22,010 nucleotides of DNA, taken from the NCBI GenBank assembly GCA_032718475.1, contig JAUCBJ010004380.1, positions 1 to 22,010 on the forward strand, in the 5' to 3' direction. The notes under the pieces were generated by a model that saw nothing but the letters and a program-made list of their open reading frames with translations, had not been told where the DNA came from and made no database searches. Both the position numbers and the translations under genes were made by a program. The DNA comes from Nemertoderma westbladi (lineage: Eukaryota > Xenacoelomorpha > Nemertodermatida > Nemertodermatidae). This document shows, piece by piece, positions 1 to 7,226 of the stretch. The first letter of the stretch is position 1, and the number at the start of each line of letters is the position of its first letter.

Positions 1-123
1 ACACTTTTGTAATTTTGTCAAAAAAAGATTATCTTACAGTATATGGTTTTTATAGCTATAGGGATAGGGCTATAGGGTATGGAGGGTAATTTTTGTCGCG
101 TAGTTAAAAAGTAGATAGAGAAT

Positions 124-948
124 GTGTCCAAAAAAGCATCAGTTTATCTTGTCAAGTCAAGAGGTCAGCATCCGATCCGATCACTCCGAATCCACCCGGA
201 CAAGTTCGAATTAATGTTATTCAGCACCCATGCGCGACTGACTAACACTGACGACTTCTCGGTAACCTACCAAGGAAAAGAATTAATGACATCCGAATCG
301 GTAACCTACCTGGGATACTCGTTAGACGCCACGCTATCCGGCACATCAAACGCCCAAAGGACAATAAAAAAAGGGAACTCGTGCCTTCGGTTCTTGTACC
401 GCAATCAAGAAGTCCTGGATAAGCCTCTACGCCGCTTGCTGTGCAACTCCCTAATACAACCCCTAATAGACTACGCAGCTCCATTTTGGTACCTCAGTAC
501 CAACAAACGGTACAGACAACAAATTGATGCGCTCCAACGGAAATGCATCAGATTCTGCTTGTCACTTCCAACTCGTACTCACTTAGACGCAAGTCATTTC
601 ACGGCAATGAACTGGCTACCGATCACTCAACGAACACACCAGCTAATCTTGACTCACGTCTACAACGTCTATAACAAAAAGGCACCCACATACTTACAGA
701 ATTTAATAAACTTTGACCATACGACCAACAGACTACGTAACGGCTTTGCACACGCTATTGTCCCACACAAAAGAACTGCAGCTGGAACACTATCATTCTC
801 ATACCTGGGACCATACCTTTGGAACCAATTACCGAGCGACATAAAAGCATCCACTAACACAGAAATATTCAAACACAAAGTAAAAGAACACCTAATGAAA
901 CACGTTATATCAAACGAATCGTCAATTTTTTACGCTAACACGTCATAA
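124..948 (+). pseudogene. Reverse transcriptase C-terminal fragment of the LINE
   Basis: An uninterrupted 274-codon frame carries the end of a LINE reverse transcriptase. It starts near the last palm/thumb motif (HPDKFELMLFST, then SVTYLGYSLDATLSG). It continues through the thumb and post-RT region (LLCNSLIQPLIDYAAPFWY, ALQRKCIRFCLSLP, MNWLPITQRTHQLI, KKAPTYLQNLI) and ends in the family's typical TAAGTLSFSYLGPYLWNQLP followed by F-K-LKEHL. The catalytic FADD motif and the endonuclease lie upstream and are missing, so the copy cannot move by itself. The first Met at 124 is probably not a native start, because residues 1-18 or so do not look like RT. The frame has no stops, so the insertion is fairly young or was recently truncated. 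Confidence 0.82.
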
Positions 949-1383
949 ACACTACACTACACACACAACTTCGACAACACCAAACCGACAGGACCCCCAT
1001 GAAAACGAGACGCAGTCTCTTGGGGCTATCCTGAACAATAAACTAACTCCCAGTATAATGGACACTAAGAGAAACAACCGCACCTGAAACCTACCGGACC
1101 GAACCGCAACTCAGACAAATACAAACGCACTATACACTAATAATACACACACCACACACCATACAGTACCTACACAACACTGTCACCGCGATTTGACTCT
1201 AATAGCCAATATATACATTTACTTATATATGCAAATATTATGCTATGCACTGTTTGTTTGTTTGTTGTTTTTAGACTTTTTACCCTCAGTGGATTGACCC
1301 TATGACAGTTATTCTTTTATTTCAATTACCCGTATATTTTACTGTATATTTTATTGTTAATAAATAATTCCAATTCCAATTCC
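124..1383 (+). mobile_element. 5'-truncated non-LTR retrotransposon (LINE, CR1/L2/Jockey-like) with 3' tail
   Basis: This is the 3' end of a LINE: the last part of the reverse transcriptase, a roughly 430-bp 3' untranslated region, and a tail of short ATTCCA repeats at about 1366-1383 after an AATAAA at 1359-1364. A short tandem-repeat tail instead of poly(A) is typical of CR1/L2-type elements (family knowledge). The true 5' break probably lies a little inside, near 170-185, because homology to reverse transcriptase starts at about RIHPDKFELMLF. I could not identify a target-site duplication. The element ends about 175 bp before the ALG10 start codon and has the same orientation. Confidence 0.8.
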
Positions 1384-1417
1384 ATCCTGCCTGCATCCTT
1401 CACAGCAGGCTGGCAGT

Positions 1418-1500
1418 GTACCGTACCGGTACCATATCGGACCGCCCTGAACTTCATACCCGTTACTACTGTTGTACCGTACCGGTACCGTACCGGTATT
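1418..1500. repeat. Palindromic ACCGGTAC-rich tract upstream of ALG10
   Basis: Two blocks (1418-1432 and 1474-1498) are built from TACCGTACCGGTACC units that read the same on both strands. Similar words recur at about 17704-17724, near 19062 and near 21358. A shared ACTACTGTTGTAC flank is visible at 1465-1477 and 21365-21377, so this is a dispersed genomic repeat. It lies within the 140 bp before the ALG10 start and so would fall in its promoter or 5' UTR. Any regulatory role is inference. Confidence 0.55.
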
Positions 1501-1558
1501 TATTGTGTCAGTTTTTAGCGTTCGATATTGCGAAGTCATCCTTTCAGCCTTTACTAAT

Positions 1559-2938
1559 ATGTCTGCGAATCTAATACTGGCGTCTAATGTCCTGTTCATC
1601 ACTTTACTAAGTGGGGTGTACAATGAACTCAACCGAATTGTACCGGAACCATACATGGACGAAACATTCCACATCCCACAGGCCTTGCGATATTGTAACG
1701 GGTCTCTATACGAATGGGATCCAATGATCACTACATTCCCTGGCCTTTACTTCGCCAGTATGGGACTGTTAAGCATTTACTCAAAGTTGGTACAAACCTC
1801 TGTAATGGAATCCTGCAACATATTTACTCTGCGAGGAACAAATATCATTTATGGAGTCGCTACATATTTTGTTATTTATTTGATATTAAAGAAGCTCCAT
1901 CCTAAAATATCGCAATATACACTTCTGTTATCGACCCTAACTATATCACTATTTCCTGTTTTGTTTTTCTTTAATTTTCTCTACTACACAGATTGTGGTT
2001 CCACGTTTTTCATCCTGTCAGCGTATCTTTTCTCGCTCTACAACCAACAATCCCTCTCCATGTCCTGCTGCATAATGGCGGTTTTATTTAGACAAACGAA
2101 CGTCGTTTGGGTTGCCTTTGTCGCGGGAACTACTCTCCATGATTTAATCCCAAACGAGATTCTCTTTCCGTCAAGAGAAACCGATAAGTATTACGTGGGA
2201 ACAATTCGCGAACAGTTAATCGCGGTAACTAAACTCTGTTGGTTTGATATGAAACGAATCGTAGCTCTGTTGTCACCCTATTTGTTTGTTATCGTAACTT
2301 TTATATATTTTGTAGTTATTAATAAAGGCGTCGCGGTTGGAGATAAGTCTCACCACCAGGTTTCCCTAAACTTCCCCCAACTATTCTACTTCCTGTCCTT
2401 CACTTCTGTGCTAACTCTACCTTACTCCTTCAGTAAAGAAACTCTTTGCAGTTGCTATCATTATTGCGTAAACAATTGGCGGTCAACTCTGTTTTTATTC
2501 GTTATTTCCTTGTATTTCGTTACGTATTTCACTTACACCCACGAATACCTTCTAGCCGACAACAGACATTACACCTTCTACGTCTGGTCTAAGATTTACA
2601 GACCTTATGGGGGGATTATAAGATATTTATTAGTTCCCGGTTATTTATATTGTCTCTACGCCCTGTTATATAATCTACAATCCTACTCAACACTTTGGCG
2701 GTTGGGCTTTATATTATCTTTATTTATCTACGTAGTTCCGCAATCATTACTTGAGTTCAGGTACTTTATCGTACCATTCCTACTATATCGAATACATATT
2801 AATCCTCCTTCCAGCTTCCTCCCTCTTGTCTTTGAATTAATTCTTTACTCGATTATAAATATCTTTACTTTTTATTTATTCCTGTTTCGCGGTTTCGTTT
2901 GGCCCTCTGAAGAATCCGTTCAACGATTTATGTGGTAG
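1559..2938 (+). CDS. ALG10: ALG10: dolichyl-P-Glc:Glc2Man9GlcNAc2-PP-dolichol alpha-1,2-glucosyltransferase
   Basis: ALG10 adds the third, terminal alpha-1,2-glucose from dolichyl-phosphate-glucose to the lipid-linked N-glycan precursor on the lumenal side of the ER, finishing the oligosaccharide preferred by oligosaccharyltransferase. The 459-residue protein matches the family (human about 473) from end to end. It has EPYMDETFHIPQALRYC at residues 30-46, WDPMITTFPGLY, STLT-FPVLFFFNFLYYTDCGS, FRQTN-VWV, GDKSHHQVSLNFPQLFYF, LLADNRHYTFYVW near 331-343, and the hallmark C-terminus QRFMW. The rest is strongly hydrophobic, as expected for a multi-span ER protein. I chose the Met at 1559 (A at -3) because family homology starts soon after it; the frame is open for 29 more codons upstream without homology. 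The gene has no intron. No AATAAA is visible within 240 bp downstream. In mammals the paralogue ALG10B/KCR1 also binds EAG and ERG channels, and here it lies next to an EAG gene. Confidence 0.95.
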   Translation: MSANLILASNVLFITLLSGVYNELNRIVPEPYMDETFHIPQALRYCNGSLYEWDPMITTFPGLYFASMGLLSIYSKLVQTSVMESCNIFTLRGTNIIYGVATYFVIYLILKKLHPKISQYTLLLSTLTISLFPVLFFFNFLYYTDCGSTFFILSAYLFSLYNQQSLSMSCCIMAVLFRQTNVVWVAFVAGTTLHDLIPNEILFPSRETDKYYVGTIREQLIAVTKLCWFDMKRIVALLSPYLFVIVTFIYFVVINKGVAVGDKSHHQVSLNFPQLFYFLSFTSVLTLPYSFSKETLCSCYHYCVNNWRSTLFLFVISLYFVTYFTYTHEYLLADNRHYTFYVWSKIYRPYGGIIRYLLVPGYLYCLYALLYNLQSYSTLWRLGFILSLFIYVVPQSLLEFRYFIVPFLLYRIHINPPSSFLPLVFELILYSIINIFTFYLFLFRGFVWPSEESVQRFMW

Positions 2939-3176
2939 CGAACTTATTCTCTATAAATGAAATGCTATTTTTTACATCTAGAGTATTGCAACACAAACAG
3001 TAACGGTGTTGAAATGTTTATGTGCTGTTTTTCTGAACAATTATGACATTTAATTGCAATCAATATATTATAAATTTAAAAGGATATGGTTGACAAGTTT
3101 TGTTTTCTGTAATTACACGGGGTTATTTATTTTTCATTTCATTACGATTGAGGCCCTGTGATTAATTATTAAGAAG
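2939..3176. other. ALG10 3' flank, AT-rich
   Basis: This short AT-rich stretch between the ALG10 stop and a SINE must hold its 3' UTR. I see no canonical AATAAA, no long A tract and no flanking direct repeat that would mark a processed retrocopy. Confidence 0.5.
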
Positions 3177-3290
3177 GCGGGTAGGTCTGCTAGTTGGTTG
3201 AGCGACGTGCTTGCAACCTATTGGTTGTAGGTTCGAGCCCGCCAGGGTCCACTCAGCCTTTCATGTCAAGTTAAATTACTGCGAACAAAA
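3177..3290 (+). mobile_element. tRNA-derived SINE
   Basis: A tRNA-like head has a D-arm/A-box-like TAGTTGGTTGAGCG (3191-3204) and a B box GGTTCGAGCCC (3230-3240). It is followed by CACTCAGCCTTTCAT (3250-3264), an end module shared by SINEs of many marine invertebrates (family knowledge). The arms do not fold into a proper cloverleaf, so this is not a functional tRNA gene. The element runs directly into the 36-bp minisatellite without a clear tail. Confidence 0.7.
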
Positions 3291-4210
3291 CTTGGGATAG
3301 GAGTAGCGCCCACCCCTACCTTCGGGTAGCAGATAGGAGTAGCGCCCACACATACCTTCGGGTAGCAGATAGGAGTAGCTACCACCCCTACCTTCGGGTA
3401 GCAGATAGGAGTAGCGCCCACACATACCTTCGGGTAGCAGATAGGAGTAGCGACCACCCCTACCTTCGGGTAGCAGATAGGAGTAGCGCCCACCCCTACC
3501 TTCGGGTAGCAGATAGGAGTATCGACCACACTACCCTCGGGTAGCATATATGAGTACCGCCCACCCCTACCTTCGGGTAGCAGATAGGAGTAGCGCCCAG
3601 CCCTACCTTCGGGTAGCAGATAGGAGTAGCGTCTACCCCTACCTTCGGGTAGCAGATAGGAGTAGCATCTACCCCTACCTTCGGGTAGCAGATAGGAGTA
3701 TCACTCACCCCTACCCTCGGGTAGAAGATGGGGTAGCGCCCACCCCTACCTTCGGGTAGCAGATAGGAGTAGTGTCTACCCCTACCTTCGGGTAGCAGAT
3801 AGGAGTAGCACCCACCCCTACCTTCAGGTAGCAGATAGGAGTAGCGCCCACACATGCCTTCGGGTAGCAGATAGGAGTAGCGCCCAGCCCTACCACCCCT
3901 ACCTTCGCGTAGCAGATAGGAGTAGCACCCACCCCTACCTTCGGGTTGCAGATAGGAGTAGCACCCACCCCTACCTTCGGGTTGCAGATAGGAGTAGCGC
4001 CCACCCCTACCCTCGGGTAGCAGATAGGAGTAGCGCCCACCCCTACCTTCGGGTTGCAGATAGGAGTAGCGCCCACCCCTACCCTCGGGTAGCAGATAGG
4101 AGTAGCGCCCACACATGCCTTCGGGTAGCAGATATGAGTAGCACCCACCCCTACCTTCGGGTAGCAGATAGGAGTAGCGCCCACCCTTACCTTCGGGTAG
4201 CAGATAGGAG
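3291..4210. repeat. 36-bp minisatellite, about 25 units, each with a C(TTCG)G hairpin
   Basis: Tandem units contain CTACCTTCGGGTAG, then CAGATAGGAGTAGC and a variable GCCCACCC segment. Because 36 is a multiple of three, long frames stay open on both strands (12-residue repeats such as ATPICYPKVGVG on the minus strand); these are by-products of the array and not genes. Variants include CTCG for TTCG loops, CACATGCC units and one unit with an extra segment near 3890. The array abuts the next minisatellite without a spacer. Confidence 0.95.
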
Positions 4211-4863
4211 TTTAATGGTATGCGTGCATTGGTGGGAGTCCTACTATATTTAACGGTATGCGTGCATTAATGGGAGTCCTAATCTATTTAACGGTATGCG
4301 TGCATTAGTGGGCGACCTACTCTATTTAACGGTATGCGTGCATTAGTGGGAGTCCTACTCTATTTAACGGTATGCGTACATTAGTGGGAGTCCTAATCTA
4401 TTTAACGGTATGCGTGCATTAGTGGGAGTCCTACTCTATTTAACGGTATGCGTACATTAGTGGGAGTCCTACTCTATTTAACGGTATGCGTGCATTAGTG
4501 GGAGTCCTACTCTATTTAACGGTATGCGTGCATTAGTGGGAGTCCTACTCTATTTAACGGTATGCGTACATTAGTGGGCGACCTACTCTATTTAACGGTA
4601 TGCGTACATTAGTGGGAGTCCTAATCTATTTAACGGTATGCGTACATTAGTGGGAGTCCTACTCTATTTAACGGTATTCGTGCATTAGTGGGAGTCCTAC
4701 TCTATTTAACGGTATTCGTACATTAGTGGGAGTCCTACTCTATTTAACGGTATGCGTGCATTAGTGGGAGTCCTACTCTATTTAACGGTATGCGTACATT
4801 AGTGGGAGTCCTACTCTATTTAACGGTATGCGTACATTAGTGGGAGGCCTACTCTATTTATGA
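4211..4863. repeat. 38-bp minisatellite, about 17 units, ending at a splice acceptor
   Basis: Units carry TTTAACGGTATGCGTGCATT followed by AGTGGGAGTCCTACTCTA. Two main variants differ at GCGTGCATT versus GCGTACATT and are interspersed. The last unit merges into TTTATGATTTCTATTTCAG, the acceptor of the next channel exon, so the array reaches within about 15 bp of the exon. Confidence 0.95.
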
Positions 4864-4875
4864 TTTCTATTTCAG

Positions 4876-5075
4876 CAATACTTTACGCAATGATTTTTGG
4901 AAATGTTACCACTATTTATCAGCAATTGAATTCCACATCAGCGCGTTACCACGAGATGTTGAGTAATATGCGAGAGTTTATGATCCTGCACAACATTCCT
5001 CGATCCTTGACAGAGCGGGTCATGGATTACATTGTCAGCTCCTGGGCTATTAATAAAGGAATTAATTACGAAAAG
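4876..5075 (+). CDS. KCNH1: EAG-type K+ channel exon A: end of S6 and C-linker
   Basis: This internal exon lies between acceptor TTTCTATTTCAG and donor AAAAG|GTGGAG. It enters in phase 1 (CA completes a codon) and leaves in phase 0. It encodes ILYAMIFGNVTTIYQQL, the end of pore helix S6, then the C-linker helices with RYHEMLSNMREFM and LTERVMDYIVSSWAINKG, ending ..YEK. This matches animal EAG channels (KCNH1/KCNH5; Drosophila eag) closely, more than ERG or ELK. S6 lines the pore at the plasma membrane, and the C-linker couples the cytoplasmic ring to the gate. The PAS domain, S1-S5 and selectivity filter must be in exons before the window. The symbol is given at subfamily level, since an invertebrate would have a single eag. 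Confidence 0.93.
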
Positions 5076-5600
5076 GTGGAGCTTATTGCTATAATATCTT
5101 TCGTTTTTTATTAATAAAAATTACTAAAATAAACTTATGTTTAACAAATCTATTATAATGAATTAATGAATGGGAGAATATGTTAGGCTCGTTATGCCTA
5201 TGAATGCCTGTTCACCGCCATGAATGAATGTTCATGAGTGATCCTCCCCAGTAAAGAATTAGTCACAAATTAGTCTGCAATTTAAATTTCCCGTTTTCTT
5301 TAATTAGTAAATTTTTTTCAATTTTTAAAACTCTCCTTTGTGTGTGTTTTTGTGAGTGTTTGTTTTTAACGTACTGTATATTATTGTTTGTTTAATATTT
5401 GTATAAGTTTGTCTAACGTGGCATATTCATGGTATGTAGGAATGTTGGACGTGTGATGATGACCAGTAACGTGTTTTGTATGAGTTTTGGTCGGTGGGGG
5501 GGTGGTTGGTATGTGCGTGTACCATCATTTGTGTGTACGCCCAACAATATACTGTAATAAGACCTAATTCTTTTTAATTAATTCAAATTAATATTTTCAG
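5076..5600 (+). other. Intron between EAG exons A and B
   Basis: AT- and TG-rich unique sequence with canonical GT-AG ends (acceptor ATATTTTCAG at 5591-5600). It is the only intron in this gene part without a long tandem array. I see no other feature in it. Confidence 0.8.
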
Positions 5601-5853
5601 GTTTTGAGTTATTGTCCCAAAGACATGCGGGCTGATCTGTGTGTGCACATGAATCGTGTTGTATTCAACAGTCACGGAGCATTCCGACTAGCCAGTGAAG
5701 GCTGTCTACGCGCCTTGGCTATAAACATTGAATTAACCCACAATGCACCTGGTGACCTTATCTACCATGTTGGGGAGAGTATAGACCAACTGTGTTTCAT
5801 TGTGTCCGGCTCATTGGAAGTAATACAAGATGATGAAGTCATCGCTATTCTTA
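5601..5853 (+). CDS. KCNH1: EAG-type K+ channel exon B: C-linker end and first half of the CNB homology domain
   Basis: The exon encodes [19 protein letters not shown], then [14 protein letters not shown] and the beta-roll [35 protein letters not shown]. This is the start of the cyclic-nucleotide-binding homology domain, which in KCNH channels does not bind cAMP. It enters in phase 0 and leaves in phase 1. The donor is CTTA|GTTAGT; a second GT four bases downstream (5858) would put an immediate TAG in frame. The split codon A|GT gives Ser where EAG channels usually have Gly (ILGKGD). Both splice sites fit the protein alignment. A minus-strand SINE begins within a few tens of bases of the donor. 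Confidence 0.93.
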
Positions 5854-5869
5854 GTTAGTAATTAATTCA

Positions 5870-6655
5870 TTTATTTATTAGTCGTTGAGTTACAAACGGA
5901 GACGAAACGGTACTATGTAGCTGGGAGGAAGAGGCGTTCCTAACTAAATATCCACTGGGAATCCGCAACACAACCTGGATTTGGCTACCATTTAAAGGAT
6001 ACAAGGCATAAATGCGCCCTAACTACCCCCTTTAGAGCATTCGTCCGGAAGCGAAAACTACTCTGGTCCCAAAACTACGGGGATCGAACACACGACCTGG
6101 AGAGGAGATAAGAGATGTTCGAAAACTACACTAGTCCTAACAATATGGGGATCAAACACACGACCTGGAGAGGAGATAAGAGATGTGCGAAAAGTACCCC
6201 GGTCCAAAAAATATGGGGATCGAACACACGACCTGGAGAGGAGATAAGAGATGTGCGAAAACTACACTGGTCCTAAAAATATGGGGATCGAACACACGAC
6301 CTGGAGAGGAGATAAGAGATGTGCGAAAACTACACTGGTCCTAAAAATATGGAGATCGAACACACGACCTGGAGAGGAGATAAGAGATGTGCGAAAACTA
6401 CACTGGTCCTAAAAATATGGGGATCGAACACACGACCTGGAGAGGAGATAAGAGATGTGCGAAAACTACACTGGTCCTAAAAATATGGAGATCGAACACA
6501 CGACCTGGAGAGGAGATAAGAGATGTGCGAAAACTACACTGGTCCTAAAAATATGGGGATCGAACACACGACCTGGAGAGGAGATAAGAGACGTGAATCT
6601 CTTGTGATGTGAAATCAAGGCAATCAATTTAACCACTACGCCGATTCTGGATTAC
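5870..6655 (-). mobile_element. Minus-strand tRNA-derived SINE with internal tandem amplification
   Basis: Read on the minus strand from about 6655, a tRNA-like head shows the D-arm/A-box word CGGCGTAGTGGTTAAATTG and, further on, a B box GTGTTCGATCCCC. The A-to-B distance is longer than in a tRNA. After the amplified segment the body continues to an AT-rich end near 5870 (AATAAATAAATG on the minus strand). Boundaries are approximate. The head (6592-6650) occurs once, whereas the B-box half is repeated eight times. Confidence 0.6.
6047..6590. repeat. 68-bp tandem repeat, 8 units, each with a Pol III B-box-like motif
   Basis: Eight near-identical 68-bp units have ends spaced exactly 68 bp apart (GAGATGT or its equivalent near 6114, 6182, 6250, 6318, 6386, 6454, 6522, 6590). 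Each contains GGGGATCGAACACACGACC, the reverse complement of a tRNA B box (GTTCGATCC). The unit at about 6116-6183 has ATCAAAC instead. Low divergence points to recent expansion. Confidence 0.92.
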
Positions 6656-6976
6656 GATGGTGATCTACGAATACAACACCCTTTGTAGCCAACCATACAG
6701 CATAATACGATTATAGGTCTGCCCAAAATCCCAGCCTATCATCAATAATGAGATGCGTGAATGGCCCTAGTTTGTGGTGCTGCTTCCGCAGTAGATAGTT
6801 AGTAAGGTAGCCACTTCCTCCTAGTTCCCAGTTTCTTTCCCCTTTGGAAAATATTTCGTAACACTCTATTAGTAAGCCTTAGTTCATAACCATGGTTATG
6901 TGTTTGAACGTGATTCTGGTATGTTGATATAGCGGTTCAGGCGAATTACTTAGTGGGTCTACAATACAATATAGAG
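6656..6976. other. Unique intronic sequence before EAG exon C
   Basis: Intron DNA with no recognisable repeat or coding exon. It ends at the hairpin next to the exon C branch-point-like site. Confidence 0.5.
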
Positions 6977-7029
6977 TTATCGAGGTCAAAACCTCGATAA
7001 TTCTAACTAAATAATATTTATATTCCTAG
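6977..7029 (+). promoter_or_regulatory. Intronic hairpin, branch-point-like site and 3' splice site of exon C
   Basis: A perfect 10-bp inverted repeat (TTATCGAGGT at 6977-6986, ACCTCGATAA at 6991-7000, loop CAAA) is followed directly by TTCTAACTAA. That word contains CTAAC at 7003-7007, close to the consensus branch site and 23 bases before the acceptor AG at 7028-7029. Pairing can extend by AGA/TCT through a G-T wobble. The hairpin could present or hide the branch site; that function is inference. Confidence 0.6.
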
Positions 7030-7226
7030 GTAAAGGTGACATATTCGGCGACCTGTTTTGGAAGGAGCCTATATTAGGGCAATCAGCTGTTTATGTGCGA
7101 GCCCTAACCTACTCCGATATGCACTGCATCAATAGAGATAAACTATTAGAGGTGTTGCGATTCTACCAAGCCTTTTCTGTTAGCTTCGCTCGAAATCTGG
7201 TTCTCACCTACAACATCAGACATAGA
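7030..7226 (+). CDS. KCNH1: EAG-type K+ channel exon C: second half of the CNB homology domain with intrinsic-ligand strand
   Basis: The exon encodes [19 protein letters not shown], then [44 protein letters not shown]. It completes the beta-roll and C-helix and ends with the short strand that, in KCNH channels, folds back into the ligand cavity as an intrinsic ligand (TYNL in human EAG, TYNI here). It enters in phase 1 and leaves in phase 0 at CATAGA|GTAAGT. The next exon continues with TRFKKIKD, aligning to human IVFRKISD without a gap, so this first donor is the authentic one. The last 26 coding bases and the donor are the founder of the 34-bp array that follows. Confidence 0.93.

Noticed and set aside
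1357-1731. Minus-strand 124-codon frame over the ALG10 start
   Set aside because: It is antisense to the conserved ALG10 N-terminus and the palindromic tract, with no homology.
3184-3245. tRNA gene
   Set aside because: A- and B-box-like words are present, but the acceptor, anticodon and T arms do not pair properly, and the downstream module is that of a SINE.
3266-4184. Minus-strand frames with 12-residue repeats (ATPICYPKVGVG) and a + strand frame
   Set aside because: They are translations of the 36-bp minisatellite; open on both strands because the period is a multiple of three.
3291-4863. CRISPR-like regular repeats (also considered for the 34-bp array)
   Set aside because: Units are directly contiguous with no unique spacers, and the context is a split animal gene.
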